36,084 nucleotides of DNA from an uncultured Lachnospiraceae bacterium (GCA_902778165.1 CACYWQ010000018.1:1-36084); one strand, 5' to 3'; shown: positions 1 to 9,286, counted from the stretch's first letter. Numbers and translations: made by a program. Notes: generated by a model from the letters alone, not told the origin.

Positions 1-1
1 G

Positions 2-583
2 GATAATGAGGGATTTAAGTCGGCATCACAGGTTCAATATGTGTGCAGGGCCGGCAACTTCGTAAATAAAGGACTTAAGTATACGGGTGCGCTCAGAGTA
101 CTTAAGGTAATGATGGGATACGATTATCTGTGGAATAATATAAGAGTTAAGGGCGGAGCATACGGATGTATGTCGGGCTTTAGCAAAAACGGTGACGGAT
201 ACTTCGCATCATACAGAGATCCTCATCTGTCTGAGACAATAGACATATATGAGGGAATCCCTGAATATCTTGAGAATTTCAAGGCGGATGAACGTACAAT
301 GACTCAGTATATAATAGGTGCAATAAGTACGCTTGATACTCCGCTTACGCCCCAGGGTAAAGCCATAAGGTCTCTTGTGTCATATATGACCGGTCAGGAT
401 GAGAAATTCTATCAGAAGGAGAGAGATGAACTGTTATCTACTACTCCGGAGATCATAAGAAGCCTGTCTGCACATTGTAAAGCGATACTTGAAGATAAGG
501 CATTATGCGTTGTGGGAGCCGATAATAAGATAGAAGAGAACAAAGCTATATTTGATAAGACGGAACCATTATTTATCGGGTGA
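2..583 (+). CDS. M16C (presequence protease-like) peptidase, C-terminal part
   Basis: This is the last 193 codons of a gene that begins before the window; the frame is open from base 2 and ends at TGA 581-583. The first visible residues, ending SQVQYVCRAGNF, resemble the segment of M16C insulinase-family peptidases (PreP/Cym1, yeast and plant presequence proteases) that opens the last domain. Downstream come a GGAYG motif (about residue 52 of the visible part) and an SYRDPHLSETIDIYEG stretch, both typical of the family's non-catalytic C-terminal half. The zinc site HxxEH would lie in the missing N-terminal half, so activity cannot be judged. The role is probably degradation of peptides in the cytoplasm. 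A GTG at 41 lies inside this domain and should not be taken as the start. Family call confident; substrate unknown. Confidence 0.85.
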   Translation, partial: DNEGFKSASQVQYVCRAGNFVNKGLKYTGALRVLKVMMGYDYLWNNIRVKGGAYGCMSGFSKNGDGYFASYRDPHLSETIDIYEGIPEYLENFKADERTMTQYIIGAISTLDTPLTPQGKAIRSLVSYMTGQDEKFYQKERDELLSTTPEIIRSLSAHCKAILEDKALCVVGADNKIEENKAIFDKTEPLFIG

Positions 584-684
584 GAAAAATTTTTTAAATT
601 CCCCATAAATTTATATAAGTTGAGTCGTGTATTATATAACAGGTCACGGACCTAAGATAATACAAGCGATAAGGAGAGAATAAA

Positions 685-1749
685 ATGAGGAGAATGAAAA
701 ACATTAAAAGAGGCATATCAGGAATGATAACATGCGTAATGTTATCAATGGTATTGGGAGCATGCGGCAGCTCATCTGCAGCTACTTCAGCAAACCATAA
801 GGCAGCTGATTATGATTCGGCCGATTATGCAGCGGAGGCAGCATATGACTATGACGGCGGCACTGAGATGGCAATGTATGATGAAAGCAGCGCAAGCGGT
901 TCATCTGCCATGACCACGGAGAACGCCACCACAACTAATCGTAAGCTTATAAGAAACGCTTCTTTATCTGTTGAGACCAAGGAATTTGATGCACTTATGG
1001 CAAGCATCGATGAGAAGATCAAGACCCTCGGAGGATACGTTGAGAATATGAACGGTAACTACGGAAGCCGTTACGAAACATATCGCTCCAACAAGAGCGC
1101 CAATATTACGGCAAGAATCCCATCTGCCAAGCTTGATGAATTCATCAGTGCGGTAGGAAATGAGGCTAATATCACCAATAAGTCTGAATCCGTAACCGAT
1201 ATCACGCTTGATTACGTGGATATGGAGAGCCATAAGAAGATGCTTATAGAAGAGCAGAACAGACTGCTTGAGTTCCTTGATCAAGCCGATACCGTTGAAG
1301 AGATCATTTCTTTGGAAGACAGACTGACCAATGTTAAGTATCAGATCGAATCAATGGAGAGCCAGCTGCGTACTTATGACAATAAGGTTGATTACAGCAC
1401 GGTCAATATCGATATCAGAGAAGTGATCGACTACACTGTTGTTGTTGAAGAAGAGAAGACACCCGCAGAACGAATGAAGGAAGGATTTGTTGAGAGCTTA
1501 AGGAGCATAGGAATCGCATTCAGAGAGTTCGGTATCTGGTTTGTGATCAATCTTCCTTACATCATATTGCTTGCAATAATTGCCGTTATCGCACTTGTTG
1601 TCATCAGATTTGTCAATAAGAAGAATGCGGCTAAGCGTGAAGCATATAAGGAGGCTAAGCTTGCAAGAGAGGCCGAGGCTGCTAAGAATGCAGCAGAAGG
1701 CAAGACCGCAAGCGGCAGTTCGTTATATGTTAATAAGCCTCAGAAGTAG
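685..1749 (+). CDS. DUF4349 lipoprotein with C-terminal membrane helix
   Basis: The product is 354 residues. It opens with a lipoprotein signal peptide ending in LGAC (lipid-anchored Cys27), then a low-complexity Ala/Tyr/Asp/Ser linker to about residue 85. The body from about residue 87 (RKLIRNASLSVETKEFD) matches the DUF4349 fold: a beta-rich start with GGYVENMNG, a central helical or coiled-coil stretch (about 180-235) and a closing beta segment. One membrane helix follows at about 282-310, then a short, highly charged Lys/Ala/Glu tail. Anchored by lipid and by helix, the domain should face outside with the charged tail in the cytoplasm. The start has AAGGAG at 671-676. Only 8 bp separate it from era, so they are probably cotranscribed. 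Function is not known for the family. Confidence 0.85.
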   Translation: MRRMKNIKRGISGMITCVMLSMVLGACGSSSAATSANHKAADYDSADYAAEAAYDYDGGTEMAMYDESSASGSSAMTTENATTTNRKLIRNASLSVETKEFDALMASIDEKIKTLGGYVENMNGNYGSRYETYRSNKSANITARIPSAKLDEFISAVGNEANITNKSESVTDITLDYVDMESHKKMLIEEQNRLLEFLDQADTVEEIISLEDRLTNVKYQIESMESQLRTYDNKVDYSTVNIDIREVIDYTVVVEEEKTPAERMKEGFVESLRSIGIAFREFGIWFVINLPYIILLAIIAVIALVVIRFVNKKNAAKREAYKEAKLAREAEAAKNAAEGKTASGSSLYVNKPQK

Positions 1750-1757
1750 GAAATGAT

Positions 1758-2693
1758 ATGTCAGAAGAATTGGATATGCATTGGAATGATGAGAGAAGAG
1801 CCGGGTTTGTCAGTATAATCGGTAGACCGAATGTGGGTAAGTCTACGCTTATGAACTATATCATAGGGCAGAAGATAGCCATTACATCCGATAAACCGCA
1901 GACTACACGTAACAGGATAAGGACCGTATATACCGAGGACAGAGGCCAGATAGTGTTCGTTGATACGCCGGGAATCCATAAGGCCAAGAATAAACTTGGT
2001 GATTATATGGTAAGCGTTGCCAGAAAGGCCATTGTGGATGTCGATGCCCTTATATGGATAGTTGAACCCACGACATATATCGGTGCGGGTGAACAGTCCA
2101 TAATTGAGGAGATAAGCAAATCAAAGGGCGTTGCCAGAATTCTTGTTATCAATAAGATCGATAAACTTAAGAATAAGGCTGAAGTATTGGAAGTAATCGA
2201 GACATATCGCAAGGCCTGTGAGTTTAATGAGATCATCCCCGTGTCGGCCAAGACAGGAGAAGGTGTCAAGGAGTTGATCGACAGTCTTTTTGCATATATG
2301 CCGGTGGGTGCGCCTTACTATGAAGAGGATGTTATAACCGACCAGCCCCTTAGACAGATTGTTGCGGAACTTATAAGAGAGAAGGCCCTGTGGACTCTAA
2401 AAGATGAGATTCCCCACGGTGTAGCAGTGGTCATAGAGGCATTTGAAGAAGGACCGAAGTTATGTAAGATCACGGCCACCATCGTATGTGAGAAAGACAG
2501 TCATAAGGCCATAATCATCGGCAAGAACGGTTCAATGCTTAAGAAGATCGGGTCCCTTGCCCGCCCCGATATAGAGGATATGCTTGAATGTAAGGTGTAT
2601 CTTGAACTGTGGGTGAAGGTTCGCAAAGACTGGCGTGAGTCAGACCTGCTTATGAAGAATTACGGCTATGATAAACGTGATATAGATCAATGA
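1758..2693 (+). CDS. era: GTPase Era
   Basis: The product is 311 residues, the normal length for Era. The GTPase domain shows G1 GRPNVGKST (22-30), G3 DTPG (69-72), G4 NKID (132-135) and G5 SAK (163-165). The C-terminal KH domain has its GKNG loop at 255-258. Era binds the 3' end of 16S rRNA and helps mature the 30S subunit, and links ribosome assembly to growth. The start at 1758 has only a weak ribosome binding site (AGGAAATG), consistent with translation following on from the lipoprotein gene 8 bp upstream. The N-terminus is a few residues longer than in most homologues. The 3' end overlaps by 7 bp the 3' end of the convergent DUF212 gene. Confidence 0.97.
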   Translation: MSEELDMHWNDERRAGFVSIIGRPNVGKSTLMNYIIGQKIAITSDKPQTTRNRIRTVYTEDRGQIVFVDTPGIHKAKNKLGDYMVSVARKAIVDVDALIWIVEPTTYIGAGEQSIIEEISKSKGVARILVINKIDKLKNKAEVLEVIETYRKACEFNEIIPVSAKTGEGVKELIDSLFAYMPVGAPYYEEDVITDQPLRQIVAELIREKALWTLKDEIPHGVAVVIEAFEEGPKLCKITATIVCEKDSHKAIIIGKNGSMLKKIGSLARPDIEDMLECKVYLELWVKVRKDWRESDLLMKNYGYDKRDIDQ

Positions 2694-3154
2694 AATACGG
2701 GATAGGTCGCAAATCCCATAATTATTCCGAATAAAGCACCAATCAGAACCTGAAGGGGAGTATGGCCGATAAGCTCTTTCAGGTTCTCTGTATTAAATTC
2801 AATCTTCTCGGGATGCTCGCTGTTGAAGTAGTCCATGATCTGGTTGATGATTACGGCCTGTGTTCCCGTCTCACGACGTACACCTCTGGCATCATACATG
2901 ACGACTATTGCAAAAATGGCTGCAACTGCAAATACACCAGATCCAAGACCGTATTCAAGGGCCGATGCGACCGCCAGAGCACAAACGGTTGCGGAATGGC
3001 AACTGGGCATACCGCCGCTGCCGACAAGGCGCTCGAAATTGAGTTCTTTGTTGATAAGCAAATCTATTATTGTCTTAACTATCTGGGCGGATATCCAGCT
3101 GATACCTGCTGCCAACAGAACATAATTGTGTGTTAGTTCATTTAAATAATCCAT
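2687..3154 (-). CDS. Divergent PAP2 family (DUF212, YuiD-like) membrane protein
   Basis: The product is 155 residues with hydrophobic segments near residues 10-30, 53-67, 73-88 and 134-150. The motif GGMPSCHSA (47-55), followed by MYDARGVRRETG (86-97), is the hallmark of DUF212, a family distantly related to acid phosphatase/vanadium haloperoxidase (PAP2) enzymes. The Ser-His pair and the Arg-Arg pair are the presumed phosphate-handling residues. It probably acts on a lipid phosphate in the membrane, but no substrate is established. AAGGGA lies just upstream of the ATG, and a good sigma-A promoter lies at 3188-3216. It is convergent with era and divergent from the phosphate cotransporter gene. 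Confidence 0.9.
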   Translation of the reverse strand: MDYLNELTHNYVLLAAGISWISAQIVKTIIDLLINKELNFERLVGSGGMPSCHSATVCALAVASALEYGLGSGVFAVAAIFAIVVMYDARGVRRETGTQAVIINQIMDYFNSEHPEKIEFNTENLKELIGHTPLQVLIGALFGIIMGFATYPVFH

Positions 3155-3187
3155 TTTTATTCCCTTTTGTCAGTTCTTAACATTGAT

Positions 3188-3216
3188 ATTATAATGTAGT
3201 AGTTTAATATTGGCAA
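3188..3216 (-). promoter_or_regulatory. Sigma-A promoter for the DUF212 gene
   Basis: On the minus strand, -35 TTGCCA (3211-3216), a 17-nt spacer and a perfect -10 TATAAT (3188-3193). Transcription would start near 3181, giving a leader of about 27 nt before the ATG at 3154. Confidence 0.65.
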
Positions 3217-3338
3217 TTATGGTTATGGTAAATTTATCCCTGACATTGTATATTAAATATATAGATTGAACGGGCAGTACGATAATTGTTTGTCCGTTGC
3301 TTTTATGATAATGATTCTTATTACGGAGAATTGATTCT

Positions 3339-5150
3339 ATGTATATATTCAATATTATATCGCTTTTGGGCGGCTTATCCATGTTCTTATACGGCATGAG
3401 ACTTATGAGCGGAAGCCTTAAGGAAGGTTCATCGGGAAGACTTAAGATATGGATGGAGAGAATTACCAATAATCCCCTTAAGGCATTTATACTGGGCCTT
3501 GCAATTGCGGCGGTAATTCAGTCATCAACCGCTACCATAGTCATCACCTCGGGTCTTGTTGCCGCAGGTATCTTAAGTCTTAGACAGTCACTTGGCATTA
3601 TCATCGGTGCCAATGTCGGCACCACAGTTACAGGTCAGATAATAAGACTTCTTGATATCGGTGAAGATGCATCACCGATTCTTAAATTATTTCAACCATC
3701 TACACTTGCTCCTGTTGCATTAATAATCGGTATTATTCTTATAATGTTCTGCCATTTTAAACGCTCGGATAACTTAGGATCGATAGCAATGGGATTCGGT
3801 ATATTGTTTGTCGGCCTTATGAATATGACTGCATCGGTAAGCGGACTTGTTGAGGGTGGTTTGTTGGGAAGTCTGTTTGAACACATGGGGGATAACCCGG
3901 TATTGGGATATATTATCGGCGCGGGAGTGGCTTTTGTTCTTCAGAGTTCGTCTGCGACAATCGGTATACTGCAGGCTTTCTCAATGGCAGATTCAATACC
4001 GTTTAAGACGATATACATTGTTTTGGTCGGTATATATCTTGGTGATTGTGTTACGACGGCTATTGTTTGTTCGATTGGTGCCAAGAAAGAAGCCAAGAGA
4101 GTCGGATTGGTCAATATATTGTATAACCTAAGCAAGAGCATATTGGTAATTCTTACCGTTACTATAATACATTCCCTCGGTATGCTTGATAATCTCTGGA
4201 ATATGAATATGACACCGGGTACAATTGCCAACGCAAATACGATATTCAATCTAAGTTGTGCAATCGTATTACTTCCTGTTGTCGGAATATTTGTTAAGTT
4301 AAGTGAAAGGATACTCCCCGATGAGGAGGAACCTAAGAGTAAATACGCAGATATTGTGTCTGCTCTTAACCCCGTATTCTTCTCAACTCCCGCACTTGCA
4401 TTCAGAAGCTGCTACAATGCCCTTAATGCGATGCTTGACGCGGCTGTTGGCAATGTCAACAAGGCGCTTGATATCATAGATAAATATGATGAGGCCATAG
4501 TTAATGAGATAATAGCGGAAGAGAAGAATATCGATATGTTAACGGACAGAGTGGACAATTATCTTGTTCAACTCTCGCCTCATATAAGAGAAGATCTTCA
4601 TATCAGGATATTTGAACAGTATCATAAGCTTGTAACTGAATTTGAACATCTTGGCGACTATGCGGATAATGTTGCAATTACGGTCAAAGAAATGCATGAT
4701 GAGGGCGTTGAGTTCTCGCAGACTGCCATTAATGAATTAAAGGTTATAAGGGATCTTCTGGATACCATTTTAGATTATACCAAGTTGACATTTATAAGAC
4801 GAAATATAGATGCGGCATATCATATTGAACCCCTCGAAGAGGTTATGGATGATCTTATCAATACACTTCATGACAATCATCTCGGAAGATTAAGAGACGG
4901 TAAATGTACTATAAGAGCCGGAATCAGCTTCCTTAATGTGCTTACCAATATAGAGCAGATGTCCGATTCCTGTTCCCACGTAGGTGTGGCCGTGATCGCC
5001 AGGATCAAACCCGAGAAAGCCAACCTTCCTCACGCATATATCAAAGATCTTCATAAAGGTGAAAATACGAAGTTTAACGAAGCTTATGAGAGAGCTTATA
5101 AGAACTATTACGGTATGCTTGATATAGTTGAAAGCAAAGCCACGGATTGA
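3339..5150 (+). CDS. Na+/phosphate cotransporter with C-terminal PhoU-like domain
   Basis: The product is 603 residues. The membrane half (about 1-315) holds the two inverted Na/Pi repeats: QSSTA (61-65) with GANVGTTVTG (90-99), and QSSSAT (202-207). These QSS motifs form the substrate and sodium site in the SLC34/NptA family. The rest (about 345-590) is a PhoU-like helical domain on the cytoplasmic side. The protein imports inorganic phosphate with sodium; YjbB-type relatives have been linked to phosphate export when overexpressed, so direction is not certain. The ATG at 3339 has GGAGAA at about 3325. The upstream gap contains an inverted repeat, AACGGGCA (3269-3276) and TGTCCGTT (3291-3298), that could be an operator or leader hairpin. 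Confidence 0.92.
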   Translation: MYIFNIISLLGGLSMFLYGMRLMSGSLKEGSSGRLKIWMERITNNPLKAFILGLAIAAVIQSSTATIVITSGLVAAGILSLRQSLGIIIGANVGTTVTGQIIRLLDIGEDASPILKLFQPSTLAPVALIIGIILIMFCHFKRSDNLGSIAMGFGILFVGLMNMTASVSGLVEGGLLGSLFEHMGDNPVLGYIIGAGVAFVLQSSSATIGILQAFSMADSIPFKTIYIVLVGIYLGDCVTTAIVCSIGAKKEAKRVGLVNILYNLSKSILVILTVTIIHSLGMLDNLWNMNMTPGTIANANTIFNLSCAIVLLPVVGIFVKLSERILPDEEEPKSKYADIVSALNPVFFSTPALAFRSCYNALNAMLDAAVGNVNKALDIIDKYDEAIVNEIIAEEKNIDMLTDRVDNYLVQLSPHIREDLHIRIFEQYHKLVTEFEHLGDYADNVAITVKEMHDEGVEFSQTAINELKVIRDLLDTILDYTKLTFIRRNIDAAYHIEPLEEVMDDLINTLHDNHLGRLRDGKCTIRAGISFLNVLTNIEQMSDSCSHVGVAVIARIKPEKANLPHAYIKDLHKGENTKFNEAYERAYKNYYGMLDIVESKATD

Positions 5151-5172
5151 TATATATACATACACGGATAAT

Positions 5173-5823
5173 ATGCAGGATAACGTTGAATTAAAAGGGA
5201 TTATTCTTAGAAGCGAACCCATAGGAGATTATGACAGGCGTGTTATAATACTTACCGATAACAGAGGTAAGATCACTGCGTTTGCAAAAGGGGCAAGAAA
5301 GCCCAACAGCAGGTTCGTTGCCGGAACTAATCTCTTTGTTTTTGCCAATTTTAAACTCTATGAGGGCAAGAATTCATATTCTATCAATGATATAGAGGCG
5401 CTTAATTACTTCGATGAACTGAGAATGGATGTCGAAGGGGCATATTACGGTATGTATATGCTTGAGATAGCCGATTATTATACAAGAGAGAATAATGATG
5501 AGATAATGATGCTTAAACTGTTATATCAGAGTCTTAAGGCATTAATGCATCCCTCTATCGATAACAGATTAATAAGGGTAATCTATGAGATCAAATCTAC
5601 CGTTGTTAACGGAGAATTCCCGGGACCGAGGGACAATGCGAAATATAAAAATGCCACTCTGCATGCGATAGATCATATCGTGCAGAGCAGCATTGAGAAA
5701 CTATATACATTTGCCGTAACCGACGAAGTGCTTAAAGAACTTGAGGAGATTGCGGCCGACACCTGCAGGCTTACGATGAATTATCCGTTTAAGAGTCTTG
5801 AGGTGTTAAATTCGCTTATCTAG
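5173..5823 (+). CDS. recO: DNA repair protein RecO
   Basis: RecO works with RecF and RecR to load RecA onto SSB-coated single-stranded DNA. The N-terminal OB fold starts VELKGIILRSEPIGDYDRRV and continues FAKGARKPNSRFVAG; the helical domain ends FKSLEVLNSL. I place the start at ATG 5173 (216 residues), because homologues start a few residues before VELKG; an upstream TTG (5128) would overlap the cotransporter gene and adds residues unlike the family. No CxxC pairs are present, so the zinc-binding loop of many RecO proteins is missing and the protein is short (usual about 240-250). The stop lies 2 bp from the stop of the convergent beta-galactosidase. Era and RecO are commonly neighbours in Firmicutes; here two genes intervene. 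Confidence 0.93.
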   Translation: MQDNVELKGIILRSEPIGDYDRRVIILTDNRGKITAFAKGARKPNSRFVAGTNLFVFANFKLYEGKNSYSINDIEALNYFDELRMDVEGAYYGMYMLEIADYYTRENNDEIMMLKLLYQSLKALMHPSIDNRLIRVIYEIKSTVVNGEFPGPRDNAKYKNATLHAIDHIVQSSIEKLYTFAVTDEVLKELEEIAADTCRLTMNYPFKSLEVLNSLI

Positions 5824-5825
5824 AT

Positions 5826-7817
5826 TTATTCATCTTCATCTATAAGTATAGCCACATCCCAAGGACGGAGAGTGATACCTGCGCCCATTTCGTAGCGTTC
5901 TCCGCCGATCAGATTCTTACAACTGTGCTCACAGATAACTGTATTGTTCTCCATTGAATAGTTGAATATGTACTCCAGATGCTCGTCCATATCATTGATT
6001 CCGCTTCTTCTGATAAGAGGGAACTGATATCTGGGAAGCTTGATGCCGGCTATCATGGCAACTCTACGTATAGTCTTGCTCATAGCGGCCTTAGAACACA
6101 TACATCCTATATAAGTAGCTGAGCCGTTACCGTATTTGCTGTGTGTTATCGCTGCATATTTATTCCAGTATGGGTGTGAATATCTTGCCCAGGGTACGGC
6201 ATCCTTACTAAGTTCAAGCAACTCGATGTGATTATCGATATTAAATTCCTGACCGTCATCGAACATAACAGTAGCGGTACCGGGTTTGGTGTACATATCG
6301 TATTTGATGTCAAATACGTCTGTCATGCCGTGCGGAGCGGTATCCGCGAATATCTTAAGTTCTCTGTCTGCAAAGAAACTCTTAAATGTTGCGATTATAT
6401 GTCCGCCGTTTTCGATATAAGAGCGGAACTTGCCGACCATTGAATCATCCACGCTGTAGAAAGCAGGAAGAATCACCAGGCTGTATCTGTCAAGTTTGGC
6501 TGATTTATATATGATGTCGCACTCAAGATTCATTTCATAACATGCGTCATATATTCTTCTTACAACATCGTTGTAGTCAATATTAAGATCTTCTTTGAAT
6601 TCATCAAGTGCCGTAAGGGCAACATGATCGATCAATATCGCAGCCTTATTGTTCTTGCGAAGATTGATAAGGTGTCTGCTTATACCTTCAAGTTCAGATG
6701 TAAACTCGGATATCTCATGATATGTTTCACCCGGCTCCAAATCATGGCTTAAGATGCCTTTCCAGAAACTTTCGGCGCTGTTATGAATAGAATGCCAATT
6801 CCAATAAATAATGGAGTTGGAACCGCCGGATAACTGAGCATATCCCTGCATGCGAAGCTGGCCGGGATAGGGCAGCCAGTTAAATCTTCCCTGAGACTGA
6901 GTCTCAAGCAGAAGATAGTTCTCCTGTTTGATTGAACGGGCAATATCGGAACAGATTGCAATCTCTGCACCTGTGAGTTCGTTCTGAGAAGGATGATAAA
7001 TATCTGCACCCGCAACTGTAAGGGCTCTTCCTGCGGCACGCTGATTAACCAGTGGCTGAAGACCGTATGAATAGCCTCTCCAGTCAAAATCAAAGTTATG
7101 TGTTATAAACTGACCTTCCTTGGCATATTCTCTGACAATATCAGCCTGCCATGCAATGAAATCAGCTATGCAGTATCTTAAGAACCTTCTGTAGGCAGCA
7201 TCAATGCTTGCGTTGATGGTTCCGCGTACATCGGGGAAATCATCCCAATCGGCGATCCTGTTACTCCAATAATCAAGACCGAACTCTCTGTTAAAATCAT
7301 CTATATCGGGATATTCGGCACGCATCTTCTCTACAAATAATGCCTGAACATCTGGACCTGCAGCATCTGCAGCCCTTGTCTCGTTATCGATCTGATAGCC
7401 AATAATGCATTCATAATCACATACGGCCTGCATCATTCTGCGGATAATCCTGTTGCAATGATATCTGTAATGCTCATTGGTTATATCAAAGAACTGTCTG
7501 TGACCGTACAGAAGCTGGCCGTCTTTGGTAACCGACATGATATCCGGATATTTACGGGCAAGCCAGGGCGGGATAGCATAGGTCGGAGTGCCGACAATGA
7601 CTTTTAATTCATGTCTGTCTGCAGCTTCAAGCACGGCGGTTAGCTTAGAGAAATCGAATTCTCCGTCTTTTGGCTCCCATGTGCTCCATGCCGACTCGCC
7701 GATCCTTATGGTATTAAATCCGAGCTTCTTCATAAGCTCCATATCTTCATCTATTCGCTCATACGGCATATATTCGTTATAATAGGCCGCACCCAAAAGT
7801 AATTCCTGTACCCTCAT
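5826..7817 (-). CDS. GH42 beta-galactosidase (cytoplasmic)
   Basis: The product is 663 residues with no signal peptide, so it acts in the cytoplasm on imported beta-galactosides. The N-terminal TIM barrel starts LLLGAAYYNEYMPYERI and contains GESAWSTWEP (40-49). The presumed acid/base is Glu146 in YQIDNE and the nucleophile Glu305 in LLLETQ. A trimerisation-like domain (from about 385) and a small C-terminal beta domain follow, as usual for GH42. The start is fixed at 7817: on the minus strand GGAGGA stands a few bases before this ATG, while an upstream in-frame TTG/ATG extension adds 29 residues foreign to the family. It is divergent from galK, which would phosphorylate the galactose released. 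Exact substrate (lactose, galacto-oligosaccharide, plant galactan) is not visible. Confidence 0.93.
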   Translation of the reverse strand: MRVQELLLGAAYYNEYMPYERIDEDMELMKKLGFNTIRIGESAWSTWEPKDGEFDFSKLTAVLEAADRHELKVIVGTPTYAIPPWLARKYPDIMSVTKDGQLLYGHRQFFDITNEHYRYHCNRIIRRMMQAVCDYECIIGYQIDNETRAADAAGPDVQALFVEKMRAEYPDIDDFNREFGLDYWSNRIADWDDFPDVRGTINASIDAAYRRFLRYCIADFIAWQADIVREYAKEGQFITHNFDFDWRGYSYGLQPLVNQRAAGRALTVAGADIYHPSQNELTGAEIAICSDIARSIKQENYLLLETQSQGRFNWLPYPGQLRMQGYAQLSGGSNSIIYWNWHSIHNSAESFWKGILSHDLEPGETYHEISEFTSELEGISRHLINLRKNNKAAILIDHVALTALDEFKEDLNIDYNDVVRRIYDACYEMNLECDIIYKSAKLDRYSLVILPAFYSVDDSMVGKFRSYIENGGHIIATFKSFFADRELKIFADTAPHGMTDVFDIKYDMYTKPGTATVMFDDGQEFNIDNHIELLELSKDAVPWARYSHPYWNKYAAITHSKYGNGSATYIGCMCSKAAMSKTIRRVAMIAGIKLPRYQFPLIRRSGINDMDEHLEYIFNYSMENNTVICEHSCKNLIGGERYEMGAGITLRPWDVAILIDEDE

Positions 7818-7837
7818 AAATCCTCCGTTTCTGGTGT

Positions 7838-7982
7838 GTCTGTGGCGGGACAATATATTACAACGCGGACACGTTTGCACTAAGATTCCGCCGTAGTGGT
7901 ACATAAGCCGTCTGAAAAACGCCGGCTAAGTACCAACGGCTCCATATTGTCCGCTTGTGCAATATATTGTCCTGTCACAGAC
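7838..7982. repeat. 145-bp imperfect inverted repeat between GH42 gene and galK
   Basis: The outer arms are 7838-7860 and 7960-7982: GTCTGTGGCGGGACAATATA(TT) against the reverse complement GTCTGTGACAGGACAATATA(TT), differing at two positions. The inner arms also align with gaps: CGCGGACA (7864-7871) pairs with TGTCCGCT (7948-7955), and CCGTAGTGGTAC (7890-7901) pairs with GTACCAACGG (7930-7939). The shape is that of a MITE-like element or a very long RNA hairpin. It fills most of the regulatory space shared by two divergent sugar genes. Identity unknown. Confidence 0.75.
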
Positions 7983-8037
7983 AATCTGATGACTGAGTAT
8001 ATTGTATGACAGTTTAAGTAATAAACGCAATAATGTA

Positions 8038-8066
8038 TGGACTATAAATACAAAATATTTTATAGT
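8038..8066 (+). promoter_or_regulatory. Probable galK promoter
   Basis: -35 TGGACT (8038-8043, four of six matches), a 17-nt spacer and -10 TATAGT (8061-8066). Transcription would start near 8073, which rules out the upstream TTG (8078) and supports ATG 8111 as the galK start. Confidence 0.45.
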
Positions 8067-8110
8067 GTATAAGGGTATTGTATGAACTAAAATGTAATGT
8101 GAGGTTATAT

Positions 8111-9286
8111 ATGAGCGATATTAAAAAGGAACTGATTGACGAATTTGAGAAGATATTCGGGGACAGTACCGGAGTCAGTGTGTATTTTGCTCCGGGAAGA
8201 GTGAATCTTATCGGGGAACATACGGACTATAACGGCGGTCATGTATTCCCGTGTGCGTTGACTATCGGTACCTATGCTGCAGTCAGAAAGCGTGATGACA
8301 GGGAACTTAATTTCTATTCGATGAACTTTCCTGACAGCGGTGTGGTTAAGACATCCCTTGATGATATGAGACCTAAGGCAGATGATTCGTGGACTGCCTA
8401 TCCCAAGGGCGTTATATGGGCATTTACCGGCAGAGGATATGATATTCCTACAGGTCTTGATGTGCTTATATACGGTACGATACCGGCAGGCAGCGGATTA
8501 TCCAGCTCGGCTTCGCTTGAAGTCCTTACCGGAGAATTCTTAAGGGATCAGTTCGGACTTAATGAAGTGACCAATGTGGACCTGGCTAAGATAGGACAGT
8601 ATTCTGAGAATAATTACAACGGCATGAACTGCGGAATCATGGATCAGTTCGCTTCCGCAATGGGCAAGAAGGATAATGCCATATTCCTTGATACGGCGAC
8701 TCTTGAATTTGAGTATGCGCCTATCGCCCTTAAAGATGCATGCATAATTGTTACCAATTCCAATGTTAAGCATTCACTAGTTGGCAGTGATTACAATACA
8801 AGACGAGCCGAGTGTGAGGAAGCGCTTGCAGAACTTAAGAAAGTTGTGGATATTGAGTCTTTGGGTGATCTTGACGAAGCAACGTTTGAGGCGAATAAGT
8901 CTGTAATTACCAAGGATAACTGCAGAGCAAGAGCCAAGCATGCCGTATATGAGAACAGAAGAACAATTAAGGCTGTTAAGGCTTTAAAGGACGGCGATGT
9001 TGAAGCTTTCGGTAAGCTTATGAACGAAGCTCATACTTCAATGAGCGTTGATTATGCGGCTTCATGTCCTGAGGTTGATATACTGGTTGAAGCTGCATGG
9101 AAGATTGAGGGAGTGCTTGGATCTCGTATAACCGGAGGCGGATTCGGCGGTTGTTCCGTATCAATCGTCAGAAACAGTGCGGTTGAGAAGTTTAAATCCG
9201 AAGTTGCCGCAGAATATGAAGCAAAGACAGGACTTAAGGCTGATTTCTATGTTGTATCAATAGGTGACGGTCCGCTCAAACTCTAG
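8111..9286 (+). CDS. galK: Galactokinase
   Basis: GalK phosphorylates galactose at C1 with ATP, the first committed step of the Leloir pathway. The product is 391 residues, the usual size. All GHMP-kinase motifs are present: the galactokinase signature GRVNLIGEHTDYNGG (29-43), the ATP loop PAGSGLSSSA (125-134), the catalytic base Asp178 in GIMDQFAS, and the C-terminal GGGFGG (342-347). ATG 8111 follows GTGAGG and matches the family start; the in-frame TTG at 8078 sits at the predicted transcription start and adds unrelated residues. It is divergent from a GH42 beta-galactosidase. No galT or galE is in the window, so the rest of the pathway must be elsewhere. Confidence 0.97.
   Translation: MSDIKKELIDEFEKIFGDSTGVSVYFAPGRVNLIGEHTDYNGGHVFPCALTIGTYAAVRKRDDRELNFYSMNFPDSGVVKTSLDDMRPKADDSWTAYPKGVIWAFTGRGYDIPTGLDVLIYGTIPAGSGLSSSASLEVLTGEFLRDQFGLNEVTNVDLAKIGQYSENNYNGMNCGIMDQFASAMGKKDNAIFLDTATLEFEYAPIALKDACIIVTNSNVKHSLVGSDYNTRRAECEEALAELKKVVDIESLGDLDEATFEANKSVITKDNCRARAKHAVYENRRTIKAVKALKDGDVEAFGKLMNEAHTSMSVDYAASCPEVDILVEAAWKIEGVLGSRITGGGFGGCSVSIVRNSAVEKFKSEVAAEYEAKTGLKADFYVVSIGDGPLKL

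Noticed and set aside
5128-5172. TTG start for recO
   Set aside because: It overlaps the cotransporter gene, and the added residues do not match the RecO N-terminus; ATG 5173 fits.
7818-7904. 29-residue N-terminal extension of the beta-galactosidase
   Set aside because: It is Cys/His-rich but is encoded in the inverted-repeat arm; GGAGGA directly before ATG 7817 marks the true start.
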